This document shows, one piece after another, positions 17,012-25,097 of a DNA stretch of 64,000 nt (position 1 is the first letter of the stretch; each line of letters starts with the position of its first letter). The position numbers and the translations under genes were made by a program. The DNA is taken from contig JAHPYY010000111.1 in assembly GCA_019058515.1 (NCBI GenBank), positions 25,749 to 89,748 on the forward strand, given 5' to 3'. This DNA is from Promethearchaeota archaeon (GTDB lineage: Archaea > Asgardarchaeota > Lokiarchaeia > Sigynarchaeales > SOKP01). The notes under the pieces are model-generated. The model did not search any database. It saw only the letters and a program-made list of their open reading frames with translations, and had not been told where the DNA came from.

Positions 17012-17857
17012 ATGTCAGAATATAAATATCAACATATTAAAATAGATTTACCAAAATCCAAGGAAGGCGGAACGATTGATGGTAATTACACTGTAATTAA
17101 TATGAACAGACCTGATAAATTAAACGCGCTTCAAGTGTTAACACTTAAAGAAATTGCTTTAGCTTTGGATACGATGGATTTAGACCCTGATATTAGATGC
17201 GTAGTGTTAAGAGGGACAAAAGAGTTTTCCAAGAAACCCGCTTTTTCTGCGGGAGCTGATTTGGCAGCACCTATGGATAATAGGGTTAAGCCTAACATAC
17301 CGATGCATATGATGCATACACAAGAATATCGACATAAGTATTACGATCAGATTGAGCGGTTTATTAAACCATTAATTGGAGCTGTAGACGGATACGCGTT
17401 AGGTGGAGGTCTTGAATTATGTTTAGTATGCGATGTGATAATCGCAAGCAAGCGATCTCAATTTGGATTTCCAGAGATAAAAAGAGGAATCTTTCCCTCT
17501 AACGGTGGTACGCAGAGAATGGCTCAACACATCGGAGTAGCAAGGACGATAAATATGATGTATTTTGGAGAACATTATTCTGCTGAGCAAATGCACGAGT
17601 GGGGATTTGTGACCCACCTTTTAGACGACGATAAGTTTGAGGATTATGTTCATGAAAAAGCAAAATGGTTGAGTGAAGCTGCTACAACGAGTTTAGCTAT
17701 GATAAAAAAATCGATAAGATATGGCACCCAAGTACCCCTAAATATTGGCTTACAATTTGAACAATTTGGATTCGGCATCAATTCAGGCGCAAAGGATGTA
17801 TCTGAAGGTATTTCAGCTTTTCTCCAACGAAGAGAGCCAAAATTCAAGGGATTCTAA
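17012..17857 (+). CDS. Enoyl-CoA hydratase/isomerase family protein (crotonase 1)
   Basis: 281 residues from ATG 17012, which follows GGTGA at 17002-17006 by five nt; an upstream in-frame ATG lacks such a site. Crotonase landmarks are FSAGAD (residues 78-83, oxyanion hole), GGGLE (Glu135) and PEIK (Glu155). The two Glu are 20 apart as in rat enoyl-CoA hydratase, so hydratase activity is expected: reversible addition of water to 2-enoyl-CoA. The next gene, 3-hydroxyacyl-CoA dehydrogenase, catalyses the following beta-oxidation step, so the two probably work together. Confidence 0.9.
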   Translation: MSEYKYQHIKIDLPKSKEGGTIDGNYTVINMNRPDKLNALQVLTLKEIALALDTMDLDPDIRCVVLRGTKEFSKKPAFSAGADLAAPMDNRVKPNIPMHMMHTQEYRHKYYDQIERFIKPLIGAVDGYALGGGLELCLVCDVIIASKRSQFGFPEIKRGIFPSNGGTQRMAQHIGVARTINMMYFGEHYSAEQMHEWGFVTHLLDDDKFEDYVHEKAKWLSEAATTSLAMIKKSIRYGTQVPLNIGLQFEQFGFGINSGAKDVSEGISAFLQRREPKFKGF

Positions 17858-17927
17858 ACATATATTTTTAATTTATTTATTTTTAAATTTATAAATTACA
17901 TACTAGTAAATTAAGGTGAATAAAAAT

Positions 17928-19100
17928 ATGAATGATATAAATAATGTCGTAGTTATTGGAACAGGCTTGATGGGTTCGGGAATCGCTCAAATTTCACTTA
18001 TGGCAGGATATAATGTTACGATAGTAGATATAAACGATGAAATCGTTGACAAAGCTTATAATCAAATTAAGTCTGGATTAGTAAAGCTTGAGGGAAAAGG
18101 GCAATTAGGGAACGCCTCATCGGTCGAATTGTTAGGAAAGTTAAATAAATCATTAGATGTGGCTTCTGCAGTTAAAGACGCGGATTTTGTGCTTGAAGCT
18201 GTGGTTGAGATTATGGATATAAAAAAAAAGATTTTTAAAACCTGTGATGAAAATTCGCCATCCCATTGCTTGTTAGCTTCTAATACATCTTCGATGTCAA
18301 TTACTGAAATCGCTTCTGCAGCGAGTAGAGAAGACCAAGTGATTGGTATGCACTTTTTTAATCCACCCATATTAATGAGGTTAGTTGAAATTATTGCGGG
18401 TAAGAAAACTTCTGAAGAAAGCATGAAATTAGGAGTTCGTATCGCTCAAAATCTTCCCTGTATTAGAGGAGAGAGATATGTGGCTGAATGTTTAAAAGAT
18501 AGACCAGGTTTTATCGTGAATAGAATTAACGCTCCTGTAGGAATATATTCAAATTATATTTTTGATCTTGCCTATGAAAAAGGTATACCATGGGGACAAT
18601 TAGACGCAGATGTAGAGAGTGTAATGCCAATGGGACCATGTGAGTTAGCTGATTATACAGGATTAGATTTGAGAATACCTATATCTGAATATTATTCTAA
18701 AACCCTTTCCCAAGATTTTGGAGTAGCTAAAGTTATTACCAAAATGGTTAATGAAGGTAAAACAGGAAGAAAAAGTGGTCAAGGATTTTACGATTGGACT
18801 CAGGGAAGACCCAAAATTGATAAATCTGTAAAGGCGGGCCTTTATGATTTAGAAATGCGTACGGCAATCATGTTAAATGAAGGGTGTAGACTTCTAGAAG
18901 AGGGGGTAGTTAAAGGATACCAAGTAATCGATGATGCAAATATGGCAGGAATGAACGTTCCAGGACCTTTTAGTGAAGGGGTAGAGAAATACCAGAAATT
19001 TAGCAACATGTTAGAAGACTTTGCCGATAAAAGCGGAAAAACTTATTTAAAACCTTGCAGATTAATGAAATCAGGAGAATTTGTTAAAATGAGAAACTGA
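17928..19100 (+). CDS. 3-hydroxyacyl-CoA dehydrogenase
   Basis: 390 residues from ATG 17928, placed behind AGGTGA (17914-17919); the GTG inside that site is not the start. The N-terminal Rossmann motif GTGLMGSG is at residues 11-18, with Asp34 (TIVDIND) for NAD. The catalytic region SNTSSMSITEIA followed by GMHFFNPP, and KDRPGFIVNRI, are diagnostic. The C-terminal dimerisation domain is longer than in the 290-residue enzymes and contains GRKSGQGFYDW. It oxidises (S)-3-hydroxyacyl-CoA to 3-ketoacyl-CoA in the cytosol. It sits 70 bp after crotonase 1, likely the same operon. Confidence 0.92.
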   Translation: MNDINNVVVIGTGLMGSGIAQISLMAGYNVTIVDINDEIVDKAYNQIKSGLVKLEGKGQLGNASSVELLGKLNKSLDVASAVKDADFVLEAVVEIMDIKKKIFKTCDENSPSHCLLASNTSSMSITEIASAASREDQVIGMHFFNPPILMRLVEIIAGKKTSEESMKLGVRIAQNLPCIRGERYVAECLKDRPGFIVNRINAPVGIYSNYIFDLAYEKGIPWGQLDADVESVMPMGPCELADYTGLDLRIPISEYYSKTLSQDFGVAKVITKMVNEGKTGRKSGQGFYDWTQGRPKIDKSVKAGLYDLEMRTAIMLNEGCRLLEEGVVKGYQVIDDANMAGMNVPGPFSEGVEKYQKFSNMLEDFADKSGKTYLKPCRLMKSGEFVKMRN

Positions 19101-19174
19101 TAAATTTTTCCTTACATTTTTATTTTATAATCCTTGCTTATTAAATTAAGAAATTGTTTCTACCTTTAATAATT

Positions 19175-19385
19175 TTAAAATAAGAAAGTATTATTACATG
19201 AATTTAATTGGTTTTTGAACTGTTTTTGCATGTATTTTATAACTTGAGCTCGTCTTTTTTGAACTTCCGGGAATGAAGAATCTAAACCGAGAAATCCGTG
19301 AATCATATTCTCCCATACTGCTAGTTCGACCTCAACACCTGCTTCTTTTGCGTAATTAGCAAGGCGAATAGATTCACTTTTTTTT
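19175..19385 (-). pseudogene. 3' remnant of an alpha/beta-hydrolase-3 (HSL-type) esterase
   Basis: About 70 codons on the minus strand read SIRLANYAKEAGVEVELAVW then ENMIHGFLGLDSSFPEVQ and a C-terminal helix. This is the typical end of the hormone-sensitive-lipase esterase family, including the catalytic His in IHGF. The N-terminal 230 or so residues with the HGGG and GDSAG motifs are absent. The similarity begins exactly at an A/T homopolymer that also encodes the last residues of the ferredoxin-type subunit, so it looks like a recombination junction. Confidence 0.6.
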
Positions 19386-19931
19386 TGGATTAAAGGTAAT
19401 TGCAGGTTTAGTCCTATCAGAATAAACAAAATTATCTGCTTCGTCAACACCGTTGTATTTTAACTTCAACTCCTCAAGAAACCCAGAATCAATCGCTCTG
19501 GTGCGACAGGCTTCAACGCAGACTGGTAATTTATTTTCCAAAAATCGATCTAAACAAAAATTACACTTCCGCATTTTCCCACCCTTCTCGAGTCCAAATT
19601 GAGGAGAATTATATGGACAGGCTTTTTGACATTTAACATCACACTCTTGGTTACCTATACATTTAGCACTATCGACGACGACAATCCCATCTTCTTCTCG
19701 CTTTGTTATCGCACCGACCGGACAAACAGGGATGCACACGGGATCCTCACAGTGAAAACATGGATTGATCCGATAACTAACAAACACATTTGGAAATTTA
19801 CCTTTCTCGTTATATTCTATTCTCATCCATCGCTCAGGTCCTGCGGGAATGTCGTGCCAATCTTTACACGCTACAGCACAGGCATAGCATCCAATACATC
19901 GTGTTTGATCAAAGTAAAACCCTACTTGCAA
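19374..19931 (-). CDS. DmsB-type 4Fe-4S electron-transfer subunit
   Basis: 185 residues from a TTG start at 19931, chosen because AAGGAGGG lies 8 nt before it and the preceding catalytic gene stops at 19933. Four Cys clusters are present: CIGCYACAVAC, CFHCEDPVCIPVCP, a third with CQKACP, and CNFCLDRF followed by VCVEAC. This matches the four-[4Fe-4S] subunit of DMSO-reductase-family enzymes, which carries electrons to or from the molybdenum subunit. The end TKPAITFNPKKK is a natural family terminus. No DmsC-type membrane anchor follows. Confidence 0.88.
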   Translation of the reverse strand: MQVGFYFDQTRCIGCYACAVACKDWHDIPAGPERWMRIEYNEKGKFPNVFVSYRINPCFHCEDPVCIPVCPVGAITKREEDGIVVVDSAKCIGNQECDVKCQKACPYNSPQFGLEKGGKMRKCNFCLDRFLENKLPVCVEACRTRAIDSGFLEELKLKYNGVDEADNFVYSDRTKPAITFNPKKK

Positions 19932-19932
19932 T

Positions 19933-22173
19933 TTAAGTCCCTCCTTCAAACTTTTTAATTTCAACAAGACACGACTTTAACGCGGACGCGCCCCCAGGAG
20001 AGTAGGCGTCTTTCGTGAGAGTATTCACACAACCACCCCTATCAATTCCATTCTTATCAGGATCGTACCAAGCTCCTTCGCAAATGCTAATTACTCCCGG
20101 TACTATCCTTTCTGTTAACCACGCCTTAATTGTAAGCTTACCTCTATCGTTAAAAACCAAAATTTCGTCTCCATCTTGTATTCCCCTAGCGTTAGCATCC
20201 ACTGGATTTATCCACGCTACATGGGGGTCCACTTCTTTAAGCCATTCAACTAGATACATTTCTGAGTGAACTCTATTCTTTGGATGGGGAGATAACAATT
20301 GAAGAGGGTACTTTTTGATTAAAGGATCGTATCGCCCTTCCCATCGTTCTATATATTTTGGAATTGGAGGGTTTTCAGGATCATTTAGATCAGCGATTCG
20401 CTGAGAGAAAATTTCGATTTTCCCAGAGGGGGTTTTAAATGGATTATTCTCTAAATCCTCAATCTGTTTCTTAAAAGCTACATATGGTTCATCTATAGTA
20501 AGCCTATGGATTCCTTCTTCCTTAAATTTATTTACATCTCTTAGATTCTTTCTCGTGTCTTCTCGTAATTTTATCAAAAACTTAATCGCTTTTTTTTCAT
20601 CGGGATACTTTTCGAATTCTTCAATTCCTAGTCTATCCGCTAACTCTTCGGCAATTCTTAAATCAGATTTACACTCTCCTATAGGTTCTATGGCTTGATT
20701 AATATACGCGAAATACGGTCCTGAAGGCCACGGTCGCACAAAATCGTTTTTTTCTGCTGAACTAGTTACAGGAAGTATTATGTCAGCGTATTTAGCTGTA
20801 GGAGTAAGCCATAAATCAGCAACTACCATATAATCGAGCTTTTTTAGCGCTTTTGCTGATTTATTAGCGTTTCCTAATTGGTTCAAGAAGTTATTATTAA
20901 CAAACCACGCAAACTTTACATCAAAAGGATATCCCCCCTCTTTTCCCTTCAGGATCGCATCAAATATCTTATTTGTATGACATCTCGCTTGAAATCTTAG
21001 TTGCAAATCCAAAGATCCTCTAACAGACTTAAGCCCTTGTTCAACGGGATTTCTATAGGGAGGAGGAATTCTAGAAGCGAAAAACATATGTCCATAAGGA
21101 ATTCCCATGAGTCCACCTGCGGCACTTCCTCCAAATTTACCTACATTTCCAGTCATTGCAGTCAAAGTCATTGCACATCGGTTGTACAACTCTCCGACCG
21201 CGCTTCGAGCAGGTCCTTGACAATCCATCAAAGCAGCGGGTTTTGCGTTCGCGTATTCGCAAGCAAGGTTTACAATAGTCTCAGAGGGGACTGAAGTGAT
21301 TTTTTCTGCCCAATCGGGTGTTTTTGGAATGCCGTCTTCTTCTCCTAGCAAATATTCCTTGAAATTGTCAAATCCTACTGTAAATTTATCTAAAAACTCT
21401 TGATCATAAAGGTTTTCGTTAATCATAACATAAGCCATAGCTACCATCATCGCGGTATCGGTTCCTGGAATAATAGGTATCCATTGATCCGCTAAAACCA
21501 CTGCGGAATCAGTGTATTTTGGGTCAATGCAAACAATTTTAATTCCTTTTTCTTTTGCTTTAATCAGGTTGTAAATAGTATCTGTTCCCGATATCATTCT
21601 TGCAGGATCCCAACCCCACATTATAATAAGCTTGGAATTTAGTAAGTCAGGGCGACTGTGTCCAACGAAAGGAGAGGTGTATTGAGTCTGAGTGGCGTAT
21701 ACTGCTCCTTCAGAGGAAACGTTACCATAATGAGTCGAGTATCCACCAAATTGAGTGAACAATCGAATCATTGCGAACACACCATCGTGATAAGCGCCCT
21801 GATAAGCACCACCTATTGCTAAAAAGATACTAGAATTACCGTATCTTTCCTTTACATCTTTAAGTTTTTCAGCTATTTCTGTTAAGGCGTCATCCCACGA
21901 GATCCTTTTAAATTTGCCAGAACCTTTGGGACCATCTCTCTTTAACGGATATTTCAAGCGTTCGGGGTGATATATGTATTGTCTGAGTGCTCGACACCTT
22001 AAACATGATCTAAGTTGCTCATCTTCCTTTTCGTAGTCGTCTCCTTCTATTCGTACTATTTTTCCGTCTTTCACATGAAATCTCAAGGGACATCGTCCAC
22101 CACAATCAAATGTTGAACTTGTTCTCACAATCTTAATTTCTGTTTCATTTGAACTTGATTCTTGATTTTCCAT
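19933..22173 (-). CDS. Molybdopterin oxidoreductase, DMSO-reductase family catalytic subunit
   Basis: A 746-residue bis-MGD enzyme. N-terminal Fe-S motif: Cys24, Cys28 (DCGGRCPLRFHV) and Cys57 (LRSCLRC). The first of the four expected Cys appears replaced by Ser20, while Cys60 is extra. The central part (IMWGWDPARMISGTD, VCIDPKYTDSAVVLADQWIP, WLTPTAKYADIILPVTSSAE) and the C-terminal dinucleotide-binding barrel (LLSPHPKNRVHSEM and following) are typical. There is no twin-arginine leader, so it should be cytosolic with its 4Fe-4S partner encoded next. The substrate is not predictable from sequence. Confidence 0.9.
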   Translation of the reverse strand: MENQESSSNETEIKIVRTSSTFDCGGRCPLRFHVKDGKIVRIEGDDYEKEDEQLRSCLRCRALRQYIYHPERLKYPLKRDGPKGSGKFKRISWDDALTEIAEKLKDVKERYGNSSIFLAIGGAYQGAYHDGVFAMIRLFTQFGGYSTHYGNVSSEGAVYATQTQYTSPFVGHSRPDLLNSKLIIMWGWDPARMISGTDTIYNLIKAKEKGIKIVCIDPKYTDSAVVLADQWIPIIPGTDTAMMVAMAYVMINENLYDQEFLDKFTVGFDNFKEYLLGEEDGIPKTPDWAEKITSVPSETIVNLACEYANAKPAALMDCQGPARSAVGELYNRCAMTLTAMTGNVGKFGGSAAGGLMGIPYGHMFFASRIPPPYRNPVEQGLKSVRGSLDLQLRFQARCHTNKIFDAILKGKEGGYPFDVKFAWFVNNNFLNQLGNANKSAKALKKLDYMVVADLWLTPTAKYADIILPVTSSAEKNDFVRPWPSGPYFAYINQAIEPIGECKSDLRIAEELADRLGIEEFEKYPDEKKAIKFLIKLREDTRKNLRDVNKFKEEGIHRLTIDEPYVAFKKQIEDLENNPFKTPSGKIEIFSQRIADLNDPENPPIPKYIERWEGRYDPLIKKYPLQLLSPHPKNRVHSEMYLVEWLKEVDPHVAWINPVDANARGIQDGDEILVFNDRGKLTIKAWLTERIVPGVISICEGAWYDPDKNGIDRGGCVNTLTKDAYSPGGASALKSCLVEIKKFEGGT

Positions 22174-22587
22174 ATTTTTATCTCTCTATTAGTTAAGTAA
22201 TCTTGATTTTTTGAGATTTAATTAGAATAAAATATATTATATAATTTTATTATTACTTCTAGAATTTTCAGTATAGTATACATTAGCGGTGAGGTAGAGC
22301 GGTTTCCTTCTACTCGAGGCATTCTACGATCTTTACAATCATTTGTATGCCTGAACCTATTTCTATAGAGAAAAGTAGTTTATTGAGATCCTACGGAATT
22401 AATGAAAAAATTTTAATAAATAACATTTCCATTCGTAAATCCAATACATATTTAAGTTCTACTTGTAACGTTTTTAATGTCTCTTGGATTAATTCACATA
22501 TATATAATTTCTAACCCTCAGCTTATTATGTTCAAATTAGTATTGTTAATCCAAATTATTATTCTATGTCAAACTTAACAATAATAG
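22174..22587. other. Intergenic region between the molybdoenzyme and DM13 genes
   Basis: 414 bp separating two divergent genes. It contains AT-rich promoter-like blocks and a 55-codon ORF (22347-22514) without recognisable features. No tRNA fold, repeat or hairpin stands out. Confidence 0.4.
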
Positions 22588-23106
22588 GTGATTTTTATAG
22601 TCAAATTATCAAGACCTGCTTTAATAGGGATCGCTGTTGCCGTTGTTGCCGTTGTAACTGTTTCAATAATACTCGTAGGAGTATTGCCTTTTCTCGTGGG
22701 ACCAAATGGTGGAACCAATGAGGATGATACAATTGAAGGCATTCCTGATAAAACCGACATTATCTTAGCTGAAGGTGAGCTAGTTCGATTTGATGCGGCT
22801 CATTGGGGAGAAGGAAAAGTAAGATTATTCTTAAAATCTAATGGGAATTATTATGTATCGTTTGTTAGTGTCACCATCAATCCAGGGCCAGATTTGTATG
22901 TGTATCTTTCAAAGAAAGTTTCCTTTTCTGGACCTTCGGATACTCCGGGAGAGTATTTAGACTTAGGTAAGTTACCAGATAATTCAGGAACATTTGAAGT
23001 GGGAATAACAGAAAACATTGATCCTTCAGATTATAAGTCAGTAATAATCTGGTGCCTTCCTTTTAGTGTAGTGTTTACATACGCTACTTTAACTTCACTC
23101 AAGTAA
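22588..23106 (+). CDS. Membrane-anchored DM13-domain protein
   Basis: 172 residues if started at GTG 22588; the GTG is also part of an AGGTGA ribosome site, whose normal start distance falls on ATA 22597. An N-terminal anchor (ALIGIAVAVVAVVTVSIILV) precedes a DM13 domain at about residues 52-172. Hallmarks are GELVRFDAAHWGEGKVRL, PGPDLYVYLS, YLDLGKLPDNSGTFEV and the conserved Cys in SVIIWCLPFSVVF. DM13 is a small extracytoplasmic domain known from animals and bacteria, proposed to be redox-active or adhesive. The domain should face outside the cell. Confidence 0.75.
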   Translation: MIFIVKLSRPALIGIAVAVVAVVTVSIILVGVLPFLVGPNGGTNEDDTIEGIPDKTDIILAEGELVRFDAAHWGEGKVRLFLKSNGNYYVSFVSVTINPGPDLYVYLSKKVSFSGPSDTPGEYLDLGKLPDNSGTFEVGITENIDPSDYKSVIIWCLPFSVVFTYATLTSLK

Positions 23107-23287
23107 ACAGCTTTTAGAAAATCATCAGATTTTTTTATTCTTCAATTTTGACTTTTTTTACTTGTTAATTTGTCACTTCTTTCTAAAAATTACAATATGC
23201 ATTATACAAATCTACACTTAAAACGTAAAAGTTTAAAAAAAAAACCGTTGAAGTAATAAATAATCCTTTTATAAAAATAGGGGATAG

Positions 23288-25000
23288 ATGATTTCAGAAA
23301 AAGTATGGTTTAAATCTTACGACAAACATGTACCAAAAACATTAACTTACCCAAAAAAGGATTTGGGGACAGTTCTTACCGAAGCTTTGTCAAAATATCC
23401 GGATAAGGTAGGATTTTACTTTATGGACAGTAAATTTCTTTTTAAAGAAATATTAGAGAAAGTTCAAAGTCTAGCGACTTTTTTTCAGAAGAACGGTTTA
23501 GAAAAAGGTGATGTGGTTGCAATCCTTTTACCGAACTCTCCGCAATTTTTATTTAGCGCTTACGCAACATATATCGCAGGAGGTACGGTATCAGGTTGTT
23601 CGCCCTTATTGAGTCCAGACGAAATCGCATATCAATTAGAAGATTGCGGCGCTAAATTCGTAGTAACTATGGATATTATCCACGAAAAAGTATTATCGAA
23701 GGTATATGATAAATTACCAGACTTAAAAGTTATTGTACCAACTAACATATCAGAATTTATGGGATTTGGTGGCTTTAAAGTATTCATGGGAAAATTGATC
23801 GGGAAAATCCCGAAGGGTAAATTAATTCCCTGGCCAGGTAAAAAAGTCGTACCGTTTCTTGAAGCTATAGAGACACCCATTGATTTGAAAAAAGTGAAGA
23901 TCGATCCTGAAAACGACTTGGCATTGATTCAATATACGGGTGGTACTACAGGACGACCAAAAGGAACTAGAATTGTACACTCAAACTTGGTTTCTAATAT
24001 GCACCAATTCGACAAGTGGCTCAATAGAGAAAAGGGTAAGGAGCTAGTTCTTTCTGCATTTCCCTTTTTCCATATAGCGGGATATTTTATTGGACTATTC
24101 CTTACATATATAGGTGGAGGACAAATCTTAATTGCTAATCCAAGAGATACGGACCACATTATAAAGGAACTTATTGATAAGAGACCAACTGCGTTTGGTA
24201 ACGTACCTACTCTATTTTTAATGGTTCAAAAAAATCCCAAGTCGAAAGAAATTCCCGCCGATGTATTAGACAAGATTACCTTATATGTAAGTGGAGCAGC
24301 CCCGTTTCCCCCTGAAGCGATAAGAGAATTTGAAAAACAATTCCACACGGAAAACAAATTTGTAGAAGTATATGGTATGACAGAGACTGCTGTTCTTGCC
24401 ACTGTAAATCCTGCAAATGGAGAGAAAAAAATAGGAACGGTTGGATTACCACTTCCCGACACAGATATCAAATTAATAGACACGGAAACTGGAGAAGAAG
24501 TCACAGAAGTTGGAAAACCTGGAGAAATAATAATTAAAGGGCCGCAGGTGTCCAAAGGATACCATAACAAGCCAGAAGAAACTAAGCATGCATATGATAA
24601 AGAAGGGTATTTCCACACCGGTGATGTCGGTACTTTCGACGAAGATGGATACTTGAAAATCGTAGATCGTACGAAAGATATGTTAATCGTTAGCGGATTT
24701 AAGGTATATAGCGTACATGTTGAAGAAGTTATGACCAAACATCCTGATATTAGTATAATAGCCATCATTGGAGTTCCAAATCCTGACCGACCTGGTGCAG
24801 AAATTGTCAAAGCTGTAATACAACTTAAGGAAGGCGTTACGGCTACCGAAAGCGTAAAGGAAAGTATTAAGAAGTACGCGGTAGACAACTTATCCAAATA
24901 TGAGGTTCCCAAACTTTGGGAGTTCAGGGAAGAAATTCCGCTTACCATGGTTGGTAAAGTACTTAAGAAAGCACTAAGAGAAGAAACTAAAAAATCCTAA
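23288..25000 (+). CDS. Long-chain acyl-CoA synthetase (AMP-forming)
   Basis: A 570-residue ANL-superfamily enzyme. Motifs are A3 YTGGTTGRPKG near residue 215, A5 YGMTE near 360, HTGDVG with downstream DRTKDMLIVSGFKVY (A7/A8 hinge) near 440-475, and the catalytic Lys in GKVLKKALRE at the C terminus. Length and the QFLFSAYATYIAG N-terminal region fit FadD-type fatty-acyl-CoA ligases: fatty acid + ATP + CoA give acyl-CoA + AMP + PPi. It supplies substrates for the crotonase and dehydrogenase encoded at 17-19 kb. Chain-length preference cannot be read. Confidence 0.9.
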   Translation: MISEKVWFKSYDKHVPKTLTYPKKDLGTVLTEALSKYPDKVGFYFMDSKFLFKEILEKVQSLATFFQKNGLEKGDVVAILLPNSPQFLFSAYATYIAGGTVSGCSPLLSPDEIAYQLEDCGAKFVVTMDIIHEKVLSKVYDKLPDLKVIVPTNISEFMGFGGFKVFMGKLIGKIPKGKLIPWPGKKVVPFLEAIETPIDLKKVKIDPENDLALIQYTGGTTGRPKGTRIVHSNLVSNMHQFDKWLNREKGKELVLSAFPFFHIAGYFIGLFLTYIGGGQILIANPRDTDHIIKELIDKRPTAFGNVPTLFLMVQKNPKSKEIPADVLDKITLYVSGAAPFPPEAIREFEKQFHTENKFVEVYGMTETAVLATVNPANGEKKIGTVGLPLPDTDIKLIDTETGEEVTEVGKPGEIIIKGPQVSKGYHNKPEETKHAYDKEGYFHTGDVGTFDEDGYLKIVDRTKDMLIVSGFKVYSVHVEEVMTKHPDISIIAIIGVPNPDRPGAEIVKAVIQLKEGVTATESVKESIKKYAVDNLSKYEVPKLWEFREEIPLTMVGKVLKKALREETKKS

Positions 25001-25097
25001 AGTTATACAAATTATTCACAATTCTTTTTTTTTAATCTTTTTATAGTATTTCTCGTTAATATTTACTTAATAGAAGGTAACTATAAGAAAAAATAAA

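Noticed and set aside
22281..22340. tRNA-like stretch (GCGGTGAGGTAGAGCGG) upstream of the DM13 gene
   Set aside because: A GTAGAGCGG-like D-arm can be imagined, but there is no T-arm consensus, no acceptor pairing and no anticodon loop at the right distance.
22347..22514. 55-codon ORF in the intergenic region
   Set aside because: No ribosome site, Ser/Asn-rich composition as expected from random AT-rich DNA, and no motif.
24226..24948. 240-codon antisense frame inside the acyl-CoA synthetase gene
   Set aside because: Fully contained in a well-conserved enzyme gene; composition (Ser, Ile, Pro) is that of a reverse shadow frame.
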